From CAVRRZ01 sp963723745 (lineage in GTDB: Bacteria; Actinomycetota; Actinomycetes; Mycobacteriales; Geodermatophilaceae): a stretch of 64,000 nucleotides of DNA. Shown piece by piece: positions 40,369 through 47,888 of this stretch. The stretch spans positions 372,001-436,000 of the forward strand of contig CAVRRZ010000005.1 of NCBI GenBank assembly GCA_963723745.1. Reading direction: 5' to 3'. Every line of letters begins with the position of its first letter. Position 1 is the stretch's first letter. The notes under the pieces were generated by a model. That model made no database searches, had not been told where the DNA came from, and saw only the letters and a program-made list of their open reading frames with translations. The position numbers were made by a program, and so were the translations under genes.

Positions 40369-41313
40369 CTACGGGCCGCTCTCGGATGACCCGCTGTCCG
40401 TCCCCTCGGTGTCGTCGGTGCCGTCGGTCCCGTCGGTGTCGTCGGTGTCGTCGGTGCCGTCGGTGCCGTCCGTCCCGTCGGTGTCGTCGGTGTCGTCGGT
40501 GCCGTCGGTGCCGTCCGTCCCGTCGGTGTCGTCGGTGCCGTCCGTCCCGTCGGTGCCGTCGGTGCCGTCCGTCCCGTCGGTGCCGTCGGTGCCGTCGTCT
40601 TCCTCCCCGGGCAGGGACTCGTCGACGTCGAGGGTCAGCGGATCGTCCTTGTCCCCCTCCGGGCCGATTCGGAACTCCGGCGCCGCCCCGCCCGGGCAGG
40701 CGCGGCTGTCCGGAGGCACCTGCTCGAGAACGCTCGCCACCGCGCGGTAGACCGCGCAGGCCAGGAGTTCCGAGGTGTTCGGGAAGCGTGCCTCGCCGGC
40801 CGGCACGTCGCCGAGGCCACCGAGCCCGTAGTCGTTCACGGCTGCCCGGTAGAACGGGGCCGCAGCGCCGGCGTCGCCGCCGCACAGGAAGGCAGCGGCG
40901 TAGTACAGCAGCGCGTTCCTCGGGCTGCTGAAGCCCTCCCAGGCCTCCTCGACGTAGCCGGTCGCGTCGTCGCAGCGCGCAAGCACGCCGTACCCGGGAC
41001 CCTCGTTGACCGACGGCGACGTGTCCCCGGCGGGCAGGCCGAAGCTGAACTCTGCCTCGTTGTCGCCGTGTCCACCGTTGCCGTTCTCGTTCTCGCCGTC
41101 GCCGTTGTCGCCGTCGCCGTTGTCGCCGTCGCCGTCGCCGTTGTCGGTGCCGTTGTCGGTGCCGTTTCCCCCGTCGCCCGGGTCGCTACTGCCGGCGGCC
41201 CCGAGGTCGCCGTCGGATCCGGTCTCCGTGAAGCCGCCGCCGCACCCGGACAGCGCCAGTCCGCACGCCATCACGATGGCTGCCCCCCGTGACGTCCGAC
41301 GCCACGTCACCAC
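40369..41313 (-). CDS. lipoprotein with Asp/Gly/Thr and Gly/Asp/Asn repeats
   Basis: A 314-residue exported lipoprotein. The signal ends at CGLALSGCGGG (lipobox Cys about residue 24). It then has a (G-D-N/G-D)n stretch to about residue 85, a globular middle of about 130 residues with ALLYYAAAFLCGGDAGAAAP and SELLACAVYRAVASVLEQVP, and a C-terminal tail of some 80 residues made largely of Thr-Asp-Gly repeats. The repeats resemble calcium-binding or cell-surface stalk sequences. No family is recognised. It is coupled to the membrane protein downstream. Confidence 0.75.
   Translation of the reverse strand: MVTWRRTSRGAAIVMACGLALSGCGGGFTETGSDGDLGAAGSSDPGDGGNGTDNGTDNGDGDGDNGDGDNGDGENENGNGGHGDNEAEFSFGLPAGDTSPSVNEGPGYGVLARCDDATGYVEEAWEGFSSPRNALLYYAAAFLCGGDAGAAAPFYRAAVNDYGLGGLGDVPAGEARFPNTSELLACAVYRAVASVLEQVPPDSRACPGGAAPEFRIGPEGDKDDPLTLDVDESLPGEEDDGTDGTDGTDGTDGTDGTDGTDDTDGTDGTDGTDDTDDTDGTDGTDGTDDTDDTDGTDGTDDTEGTDSGSSESGP
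40400..40600. repeat. codon-triplet repeat tract encoding Thr-Asp-Gly units
   Basis: The plus strand reads as repeats of GTCGGTGCC/GTCGGTGTC-type 9-mers for about 200 bases, encoding the acidic tail of the lipoprotein. A similar GCCGTTGTC-type repeat lies at about 41,085-41,165. Such arrays are prone to length change and assembly error. Confidence 0.8.
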
Positions 41314-41680
41314 GTTCCCCCTCCGGCGTCACCGAGGGTGATCGCGGCTGCCCCGTGCAGGCCAGGGGCAGTGGCCCGCCGGATGCACGTCGGCCGCTTG
41401 CGGCGGCGGGTCGTCGCACCCTGGCGCCAGCCGGCGCCTGTCGGTCAGCCGACCGAGGTGGCCGAGGGCGGCGCCGTCCTGCCCCTGGGGGCATCCGTGT
41501 CGGTCGGCCCCCGCACTCCAGGTCGTCGTCGTGCCAGACCCGCAGCAGTTGTCCTGCTCGGCCGACGCGAGGACCCCCCGCCGCTGGTCGCGGGTGGAGA
41601 GCCGCTCCTCGTTGTCGGCGGCCACCAGGGCGGTGGCTCCCGCCGCGCGGCTCGGGAGCCGCCTCTCAGCGGTGCGCCTC
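41314..41680. other. 367-base region without a convincing gene
   Basis: Between the lipoprotein start and the gluconate permease stop. A minus-strand ORF at 41,329-41,625 (98 codons) has Cys/His-rich but irregular composition and no ribosome site I trust; I see no domain. It may be a decayed gene or a long leader for the lipoprotein. Confidence 0.4.
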
Positions 41681-43165
41681 TCACAGCAGCAGGCTCAGGA
41701 CCAGCGCAAGGACGAAGCCGATTCCCCCGAGCAGGGTCTCCATCACCGTCCAGGTCTTGAGCGTCGTCTTCTCGTCCATCTGGAAGAAGCGGCTGACCAG
41801 CCAGAACCCGGAGTCGTTGACGTGCGACAGCACGGTGGCGCCGGCCGCGATGGCGATGACGATCAGCGCCAGGTCGGCGCTGCTCAGCCCGTCGGTGGCC
41901 TCGACGACCGGGGCCATGAGCCCGGCGGCCGTGGTCAGCGCGACCGTGGCGGAACCCTGGGCGACACGCAGCAGGACCGAGACCACGAAGGCGGCGACGA
42001 TGACCGGCAGCCCGATGTCGCCCAGCACGTCGGCCAGCGCCTGGCCGATACCACTGGCCCGCAGGACGCCGCCGAACATGCCGCCGGCGCCGGTGATCAG
42101 GATGATCGCGCAGACGGGGCCGAGCGCGCTGTTGACCACCGACTCGGTCTCGCTGCCGCTCTCGCCGCGGCGCCGGCCGAGCACGTAGATCGCGACCAGC
42201 ACGGTGATCAGCAGGGCCACCGGAGTGGCACCGATCAACTGCGCGGCGGCCACCAGGGTGGACTCCCCGTCGACGGCACCGGCGGTCGCCAACGTGCTCA
42301 TGCCGGTGTTCAGGAAGATCAGCACGAGCGGGAGCAGGAGCAGCCCGACGACCGTGCCGAAGGCCGGCGGCCCGGCGACGGTGCGCACGGCCCGCTCCCC
42401 GCCGGATGCGCCGGACGGCGCGGGCGACGTGCCGGCGACGGCCCCCGCCGGTGCCGGCGGCGGGACCTCCTGGTCGGGGCCGGCCGCCCCGGACGGCCGG
42501 TCGGAGAGGATGTCAGGGACCGCGACGTCGTACTTCTTGCCCGCCCAGGTGCCGAACCAGTAACCGCCGAGCAGCCAGGTCGGGATGCCGATGAGCAGGC
42601 CGAAGACCAGCACCAGGCCGATGTCGGCACCGAGGAGCTCGGCCGCGGCCACCGGCCCCGGGTGCGGCGGCACGAAGGCGTGCATGACGGCGAAGGCGCC
42701 GGCGACCGGGAGCCCGTAGGTCAGCAGTGACCCACCGAGCCTCCGGGCGACGGTGAACACGATCGGCAGGAACACGACCAGACCCGCGTCGAAGAAGATC
42801 GGGAAACCGAACAGCAGCGCCGCGACGCCGAGGGCGAGCGGCGCCCGCTGCTCCCCGAACCGCCGGATGAGGCTGTCGGCGAGCACTTGCGCCCCGCCGC
42901 TGTGCTCCAGGAGCCGGCCGAGCATGGCGCCCAGGCCGACCAGCAGGGCGACGCTGGCCAGCGTGCTCCCGAAGCCGGTCGTGAGCGTCGTGACCACATC
43001 GGCCAGGGGAACCCGGGCCACGAGGGCCGTGAGCAGGCTGACCAGGATCAGCGCCAGGAAGGCGTGCAGCTTCACCTTCATGATCAGGAACAGCAGCACC
43101 GCCACCGCCGCGGCCGCGATCAGCAGCAGCGGGCCGGCGCCCATGGTCGGCTCGACCTCGGGCAT
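41681..43165 (-). CDS. gntP: GntP-family gluconate/hydroxy-acid permease
   Basis: A 494-residue permease with about 12-14 helices. Typical GntP pieces are LLVGLGAMLGRLLEHSGGAQ near residue 75, FVPPHPGPVAAAELLGADIG near residue 165, and NDSGFWLVSRFFQMDEKTTL near residue 450. A polar Pro/Ala/Gly loop of about 50 residues (residues about 215-265) interrupts the middle. The family imports gluconate with protons. Its ATG overlaps the gluconokinase stop (TGATG), which supports gluconate as substrate. Confidence 0.93.
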   Translation of the reverse strand: MPEVEPTMGAGPLLLIAAAAVAVLLFLIMKVKLHAFLALILVSLLTALVARVPLADVVTTLTTGFGSTLASVALLVGLGAMLGRLLEHSGGAQVLADSLIRRFGEQRAPLALGVAALLFGFPIFFDAGLVVFLPIVFTVARRLGGSLLTYGLPVAGAFAVMHAFVPPHPGPVAAAELLGADIGLVLVFGLLIGIPTWLLGGYWFGTWAGKKYDVAVPDILSDRPSGAAGPDQEVPPPAPAGAVAGTSPAPSGASGGERAVRTVAGPPAFGTVVGLLLLPLVLIFLNTGMSTLATAGAVDGESTLVAAAQLIGATPVALLITVLVAIYVLGRRRGESGSETESVVNSALGPVCAIILITGAGGMFGGVLRASGIGQALADVLGDIGLPVIVAAFVVSVLLRVAQGSATVALTTAAGLMAPVVEATDGLSSADLALIVIAIAAGATVLSHVNDSGFWLVSRFFQMDEKTTLKTWTVMETLLGGIGFVLALVLSLLL

Positions 43166-44721
43166 CAGGTCTCCTCCGTCGTCCGTGCGGTCGGGCCGAC
43201 CGCGTCGAGGGTGATGAGCACGTCGGTCAGCGCCTCGGTCGACCGGGTGACCAGGGGGCGCAGCCGCCGGTACAGCTCGGCGTCGTCCGGGTCCGGTCGG
43301 ACCTGGTCGCGCACCGCGACCAGAGCGGTGGCCGCATCGAGGTCGGGCAGCGCGCCGAGCGCGTGCAGGCCGAGCAGGCAGGCGCCCAGACCCGTCCCCT
43401 CCGGGGAGTCAGCCAGCCGCACGGGCAGGTCCAGCGTCGCAGCCAGCGTCCGGGTCCACAGCGGAGACGCGACGGCGCCACCGGTGGCCCGGACCTCGGT
43501 CACGGGCGTGCCCGTCGCCGCGAACGCGTCCCGGACCAGGGCGAGCTGCTGGCAGACCCCCTCCACCGCGGCGCGGACGAGGTGCGGACGACGGTGGTCG
43601 CGGCGCAGACCGAGGTAGGCCCCGGTGAGCCCCGACCGCCACCAGGGGGCGCGCTCACCCAGCAGGTAGGGCAGGCAGAGCAACCCGTCGCTCCCGGCCG
43701 GGACCTGCGCTGCCTCCTCCAGCAGCGCCGCGTCGACGAGGTCGGCGTCCTCGCCCTCGGGCTCGGGCCGGCCGAAGCCGGCCGCCATCGCCTGGGCCGC
43801 CCAGCGGACCACCGAGCCGCCGTTGTTCACCGCGCCGCCGAGCACCCACGCGTCGTCGGTCAGGGCGTAGCAGAACAGCCGGCGCCCGGGGTCGACGGTC
43901 GGCTCCCGGACGACGACCCGCATGGCCCCGCTGGTGCCGATGGAGACCGCGGCGACCTCGGGGCGGACCGCGCCGATGCCGAGGTTGGCGAGCACGCCGT
44001 CGGAGGCCCCGATCACCACCGGCAGGTCGGCGGGCAGACCGGCGCTCGCGGCCACCTCCGGGCGCAACCCGGGCAGGACGGCGGTGGTGGGCACCACCTC
44101 GGCGAGCTGGCCGGCCCGGAGGCCGGCGATGTCGAGGGCCTCGTCGTCCCAGCGGCGGGCCCGCAGGTCGTAGAGGCCGGTGGAGGAGGCGCACGAGCGG
44201 TCGATGACGTGCGCTCCCCCGCACAGCGCCGCCACCACGAGCTCCTTGACCCCGCCCCAGCGCGGCACCTCGCGCAGCGCCGCGGGATCCGTGGCGGCGA
44301 GGGTCGCGAGCTTGGTCAGCGGCGACATGGGGTGCACCGGCGTGCCCGTGCGGTCGTGCAGGGGCCCGGCCCGGCCGTCGGCCACCAGACCGGCGGCCGC
44401 GGCGGCGGCGCGCTGATCGGCCCAGGTGATCAGCGGACCGCGCGGGGTGCCGTCGTCGGACATCGGCACCAGGCCGTGCATGGCGGCGCTCAGGCTCAGC
44501 GCCACGACGCGGTCGCCGCGGTCGGCCGCGGCGCGGGCGGCTCCCCCGAGCGCCTCGATCGCCGCCGTGCACAGTCGCGCGGCGTCGAGCTCGGCGTACC
44601 CGGGCTCGGGGACGAGCAGCGGGTAGCCGACGCTGACCAGGTCGCGGACGCGGCCGTCGATCCCAGCGGTGACCGCCTTGGTGGCCGTCGTCCCGGAGTC
44701 CAGTCCGATGACGACGTCCAC
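43165..44721 (-). CDS. gntK: FGGY-family gluconokinase
   Basis: A 518-residue sugar kinase of the FGGY fold. VIGLDSGTTATKAVTAGIDG at the start is the phosphate-1 motif, PLITWADQRAAAAAAGL near residue 95 the substrate loop, and EVAAVSIGTSGAMRVVV near residue 260 with ATGGAVASPLWTRTLAATLD near residue 415 the ATP-binding parts. Next to gntP it most likely makes 6-phosphogluconate; xylulokinase-like activity is the alternative. GTG start at 44,721. The product feeds the pentose phosphate pathway and so the phosphoketolase at 47,885. Confidence 0.9.
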   Translation of the reverse strand: MDVVIGLDSGTTATKAVTAGIDGRVRDLVSVGYPLLVPEPGYAELDAARLCTAAIEALGGAARAAADRGDRVVALSLSAAMHGLVPMSDDGTPRGPLITWADQRAAAAAAGLVADGRAGPLHDRTGTPVHPMSPLTKLATLAATDPAALREVPRWGGVKELVVAALCGGAHVIDRSCASSTGLYDLRARRWDDEALDIAGLRAGQLAEVVPTTAVLPGLRPEVAASAGLPADLPVVIGASDGVLANLGIGAVRPEVAAVSIGTSGAMRVVVREPTVDPGRRLFCYALTDDAWVLGGAVNNGGSVVRWAAQAMAAGFGRPEPEGEDADLVDAALLEEAAQVPAGSDGLLCLPYLLGERAPWWRSGLTGAYLGLRRDHRRPHLVRAAVEGVCQQLALVRDAFAATGTPVTEVRATGGAVASPLWTRTLAATLDLPVRLADSPEGTGLGACLLGLHALGALPDLDAATALVAVRDQVRPDPDDAELYRRLRPLVTRSTEALTDVLITLDAVGPTARTTEET

Positions 44722-44798
44722 GCCCAGCCCCCGGTTCGTTCGGCACCCCTGTCGTGATCATGCGCGCGGACACGCGGACCCGCGACAGGAGCAGCGGC

Positions 44799-46145
44799 TC
44801 AGCGCGCGGCGGTCTCCAGGGGGTAGGCGGAGCCGCCGCGCAGCCGCGCGCGCACCGCGAGGTGCAGGGGGGCGAGCACGACACCGTCGCAGGCCAGGCG
44901 GGCCCGGACGCGCCGCCGGTGGCGCACGACCCCCACGATGCCCAGCGCCCAGAACAGGTACTGCACGGCGAACGCGGCCTTGAAGGCGCCCAGGGAGTAG
45001 GCGGCCGAGGCGCCCGGCGTGAGCACGTCGAGGACCGCCCCGACGCCCAGGATGGTGAGCAGCGAGGCGACGAACCCGCCGACGTTGACCACCCCGGTGG
45101 CGCTGCCGATGCGTTCGGAGGGGTTCTCCGTGCGCGCGTAGTCGAAGGCGATCATCGATCCGGGGCCGTTGGTGGCCAGCACCAGCACCAGCACGACCAG
45201 CAGTCCCAATGGCGCGCGACCGGGCCACAGCAGCACGACGGTCCACGCCGTCATGGTCGCCCCGGCGATGCCGAGCACCAGGGTGGACCGGCGCAGCGGC
45301 CAGCGGGCCACCAGCCTGCCCAGCAGCGGTCCGACCACCATCGCCACCAGCACCATGCCGGTCAGCAGGGTCGCGGCCGTGGTGGGCGTCAGGCCCTGCC
45401 CGACCACCAGGAACGGGTAGCCCCAGAGCAGGGCGAACACGGTGCCGGAGAACTGGGTGACGAGGTGGGTGTAGAGGCCCAGCCGGTTGCCCGGCTCCTG
45501 CCAGGTGTCCACCAGGCCGCGCCGCACCTGCGCGAAGGCCGCCGCGGGTGGGCGCACGACGCCGGGCGGGGCGTCGCGGAGGGCGACCAGGACGAGCAGA
45601 CCGACGAGCACGCTGGTGGCCGCGGCCCCGGCGAACGTGACCGACCAGGACGCGTCCCGCAGCATCGCGACCAGCGGGTAGGCGGCGACGATCTGCCCGA
45701 CCTGACCGAGGATGCCGGTCAGCTGCGTGATCAGCGGCACCCGGCGCCCGGGGAACCAGAACGAGATCACCCGCAGCAGGCTGATGAAGGTCATGGCGTC
45801 GCCGGTGCCGACCAGCACCCGGGCGGCGACCGCCGTCGGCACGTCGGTGGCCAGGGCGAGCATGAGCTGGCCGGCCGCCATGGTCAGCGCGCCGGCGACG
45901 AGCAGCACCCGCGAGCCGTACCGGTCCAGCAGCACGCCGACGGGGATCTGCAGTGCCGCGTAGACGGCCAGCTGCAGGACGAGGAAGAGAGAGACCGCCG
46001 AGGCGCCGGTGTCGAACCGCTCCTGCGCCTGGACGGCCGCCACGCCGAGCGACGAGCGGTGGAAGACGGCCACGGTGTAGGCGAACAGGCCGACCAGCCA
46101 GACGACGTAGGCGCCGCGCGGGGGGCGCACCTCGGTCGTCGGCAT
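44799..46145 (-). CDS. MFS transporter
   Basis: A 448-residue major-facilitator carrier with 12 helices. The inter-helix 2-3 loop is PVGVLLDRYGSRVLLVAG (G-x3-D-R-x-G-x-R), and FPGRRVPLITQLTGILGQVG near residue 130 is the helix 5 region; DAMTFISLLRVISFWFPGRR resembles the sugar-phosphate/acid carriers. A C-terminal tail of about 35 residues is polar. ATG 46,145 was preferred over a GTG one codon earlier. Substrate unknown. It is transcribed toward the gluconate genes and divergent from the cupin. Confidence 0.88.
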   Translation of the reverse strand: MPTTEVRPPRGAYVVWLVGLFAYTVAVFHRSSLGVAAVQAQERFDTGASAVSLFLVLQLAVYAALQIPVGVLLDRYGSRVLLVAGALTMAAGQLMLALATDVPTAVAARVLVGTGDAMTFISLLRVISFWFPGRRVPLITQLTGILGQVGQIVAAYPLVAMLRDASWSVTFAGAAATSVLVGLLVLVALRDAPPGVVRPPAAAFAQVRRGLVDTWQEPGNRLGLYTHLVTQFSGTVFALLWGYPFLVVGQGLTPTTAATLLTGMVLVAMVVGPLLGRLVARWPLRRSTLVLGIAGATMTAWTVVLLWPGRAPLGLLVVLVLVLATNGPGSMIAFDYARTENPSERIGSATGVVNVGGFVASLLTILGVGAVLDVLTPGASAAYSLGAFKAAFAVQYLFWALGIVGVVRHRRRVRARLACDGVVLAPLHLAVRARLRGGSAYPLETAAR

Positions 46146-46311
46146 CACACAAGGCTGACACCGTCGGCCGTCGGGACGTTCCCGTTCCGCACGGTGAGTT
46201 CGCTCACCTCCCCCGACCGGCGGACGCGAGGACTACTCGACGGGCGGAACGGATAGGAGCAGCGTCGACGCACGGCGATCGCGCCGTGCCCCCGACCCGA
46301 GAGGAGTGCCG

Positions 46312-46713
46312 ATGGCGTCCGTCATCGCCTACACGATCGCCACCGAGGCCGAGAAGAACCCCGACTTCCGCCGGGTCCTGTGGACCGGGGAGTACACCCA
46401 GCTGGTCGTCATGACCATCCCGCCGGGCGGGGAGATCGGCGAGGAGACGCACGACGACACCGACCAGATCCTCACCTTCGTCAGCGGCACCGGCGAGGCG
46501 CAGGTCTCCGGCAACACGCGCCAGGTCGCCCAGGGTGATCTGGTCGTGGTGCCTGCCGGGCACAAGCACAACTTCATCAACACCGGCCCGAACCCGCTGA
46601 TCCTCTACACCGTCTACGGCCCGCCGGAGCACGCCGACGGCGCGGTGCACAAGACCAAGGAGGAGGCCGACCGCCTCGAGGAGGAGGGCAAGGACGAGCC
46701 CCCCACCGACTGA
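46312..46713 (+). CDS. single-domain cupin protein
   Basis: A 133-residue cupin. Motif 1 is PPGGEIGEETHDDTDQILTF near residue 42 with Gln-rich continuation, and motif 2 is GDLVVVPAGHKHNFINTGPN near residue 82. Metal ligands His (ETHDD), Asp/Gln and a His-x-His are present, so metal binding is likely. The final 30 residues are Glu/Lys-rich. ATG 46,312 has GAGAGGAG five bases upstream; GTG 46,306 is the alternative. Enzymatic role unknown. A long palindrome follows the stop. Confidence 0.88.
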   Translation: MASVIAYTIATEAEKNPDFRRVLWTGEYTQLVVMTIPPGGEIGEETHDDTDQILTFVSGTGEAQVSGNTRQVAQGDLVVVPAGHKHNFINTGPNPLILYTVYGPPEHADGAVHKTKEEADRLEEEGKDEPPTD

Positions 46714-46729
46714 CGCGCTCGAGTCCCCT

Positions 46730-46790
46730 GGGCAATGGAAGCTCTACCCACGTCCTGGAGCTGAGGACGTAGGTAGAGCTTCCATTGCCC
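46730..46790. terminator. 27-bp-stem palindrome between convergent genes
   Basis: Arms 46,730-46,756 and 46,764-46,790 are complementary at 26 of 27 positions (one C-A mismatch) around a 7-base GGAGCTG loop. It lies 16 bases after the cupin stop and 3 bases before the ackA stop, so it should end transcription from both sides. It is far longer than usual and has no T-tract, so a mobile palindromic element is a second possibility. Confidence 0.75.
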
Positions 46791-46793
46791 GGG

Positions 46794-47888
46794 TCAGGTC
46801 AGGAGCTCGAGGACCTGACGGCGGATCTCCAGGTCCTCCCGGGCCGTGACCACCACCGTCCGGACGGCGGCCCCGGCGGCGCTGATGTCCGCGTCGGCGC
46901 TCGCGGCCCGGTTGGCGTCCGCGTCGACCGCGACGCCCAGGTGGGCCAGCCGGGCCGCGGCCGGTCCGCGCACCTGCCAGGCGTGCTCCCCCACTCCGCC
47001 GGTCATCACCAGCAGGTCCAGGCCCCCCGTCGCCACCGTCATGGCGGCGATCTCGCGGGTCAGCCGGTGCAGGTAGACGTCGAGGGCCAGCGTGCAGTCG
47101 TCGTCGCCGGCGTCCCGGCCGGCGAGCACCTCGCGCAGGTCGCCCGATCCGCCGGTGAGCCCGCGCAGGCCGGCGTGGTGCTCGAAGACGTCGGAGAGCT
47201 CGGCCACCGGCACGCCCCCCCGCTCGAGCAGCCACAGCACCAGCCCCGGGTCCACGCTGCCCGGCCGGGTGTTCATGACCAGGCCCGCCAGCGGCGTGAA
47301 GCCCATGGTGGTGTCGACCGACACCCCGTCGCGCACGGCGGTCAGCGAGGCACCAGCCCCCAGGTGGCAGGAGACGATCCGCAGGTCCCGCGGCTCCCGG
47401 TCCACCAGTTCCGCCGCCCGCCGGACCGCGTAGGCGTGCGAGAGCCCGTGGAAGCCGTAGCGGCGCAGCCGCCACCGGTGGTTCCACTCCCGGGGCAGCG
47501 CGTAGGTGGCCGCGCCGCGCGGGAGGGTCGCGTGGAACGTGGTGTCGAAGCAGGCGACCTGCGGCAGGTCGGGCGCCAGCCGCCCGACCGCCCGGACGCC
47601 GCCCAGCGCCCGCGGGTTGTGCAGCGGCGCCAGGTGGCTCACCGACCACAGGTAGCTGACCAGCAGCGGGTCGACCAGCGCCGGCCCCGTGTGCCGGGGG
47701 CCGCCGTGCACCACGCGGTGCCCGACGGCGTCGACCGGGCCGCAGCCGGCCAGGAAGGCCTCCAGCGGCTCGATGTCCCCTTCGCCCTGCCAGCGCTCGA
47801 CGGTCGTCGTCGCGGTGACCGCACCGTCGGCGTCCAGCCGGACCAGCTTGAGGCTGCTCGAACCGGCGTTGACGACGAGAACCCTCAT
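46794..47888 (-). CDS. ackA: acetate kinase
   Basis: A 364-residue acetate kinase. VLVVNAGSSSLKLVRLDADG is the N-terminal signature, VDAVGHRVVHGGPRHTGPAL lies near residue 55, and CFDTTFHATLPRGAATYAL near residue 112; the second signature GFTPLAGLVMNTRPGSVDPG is near residue 200. It makes ATP and acetate from acetyl phosphate. ATG 47,888 overlaps the phosphoketolase stop by ATGA, and the pair form one operon. Its reading frame stays open far upstream inside the phosphoketolase gene, but that extension is not coding. Confidence 0.95.
   Translation of the reverse strand: MRVLVVNAGSSSLKLVRLDADGAVTATTTVERWQGEGDIEPLEAFLAGCGPVDAVGHRVVHGGPRHTGPALVDPLLVSYLWSVSHLAPLHNPRALGGVRAVGRLAPDLPQVACFDTTFHATLPRGAATYALPREWNHRWRLRRYGFHGLSHAYAVRRAAELVDREPRDLRIVSCHLGAGASLTAVRDGVSVDTTMGFTPLAGLVMNTRPGSVDPGLVLWLLERGGVPVAELSDVFEHHAGLRGLTGGSGDLREVLAGRDAGDDDCTLALDVYLHRLTREIAAMTVATGGLDLLVMTGGVGEHAWQVRGPAAARLAHLGVAVDADANRAASADADISAAGAAVRTVVVTAREDLEIRRQVLELLT

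Noticed and set aside
40392..40720. CRISPR array from the regular repeats
   Set aside because: Repeats are 9-base codon units without spacers, inside a lipoprotein gene in frame.
41329..41625. 98-codon minus-strand ORF as a real gene
   Set aside because: Irregular composition with no domain, no good ribosome site and no sign of coupling to a neighbour; kept only in the description of the gap.
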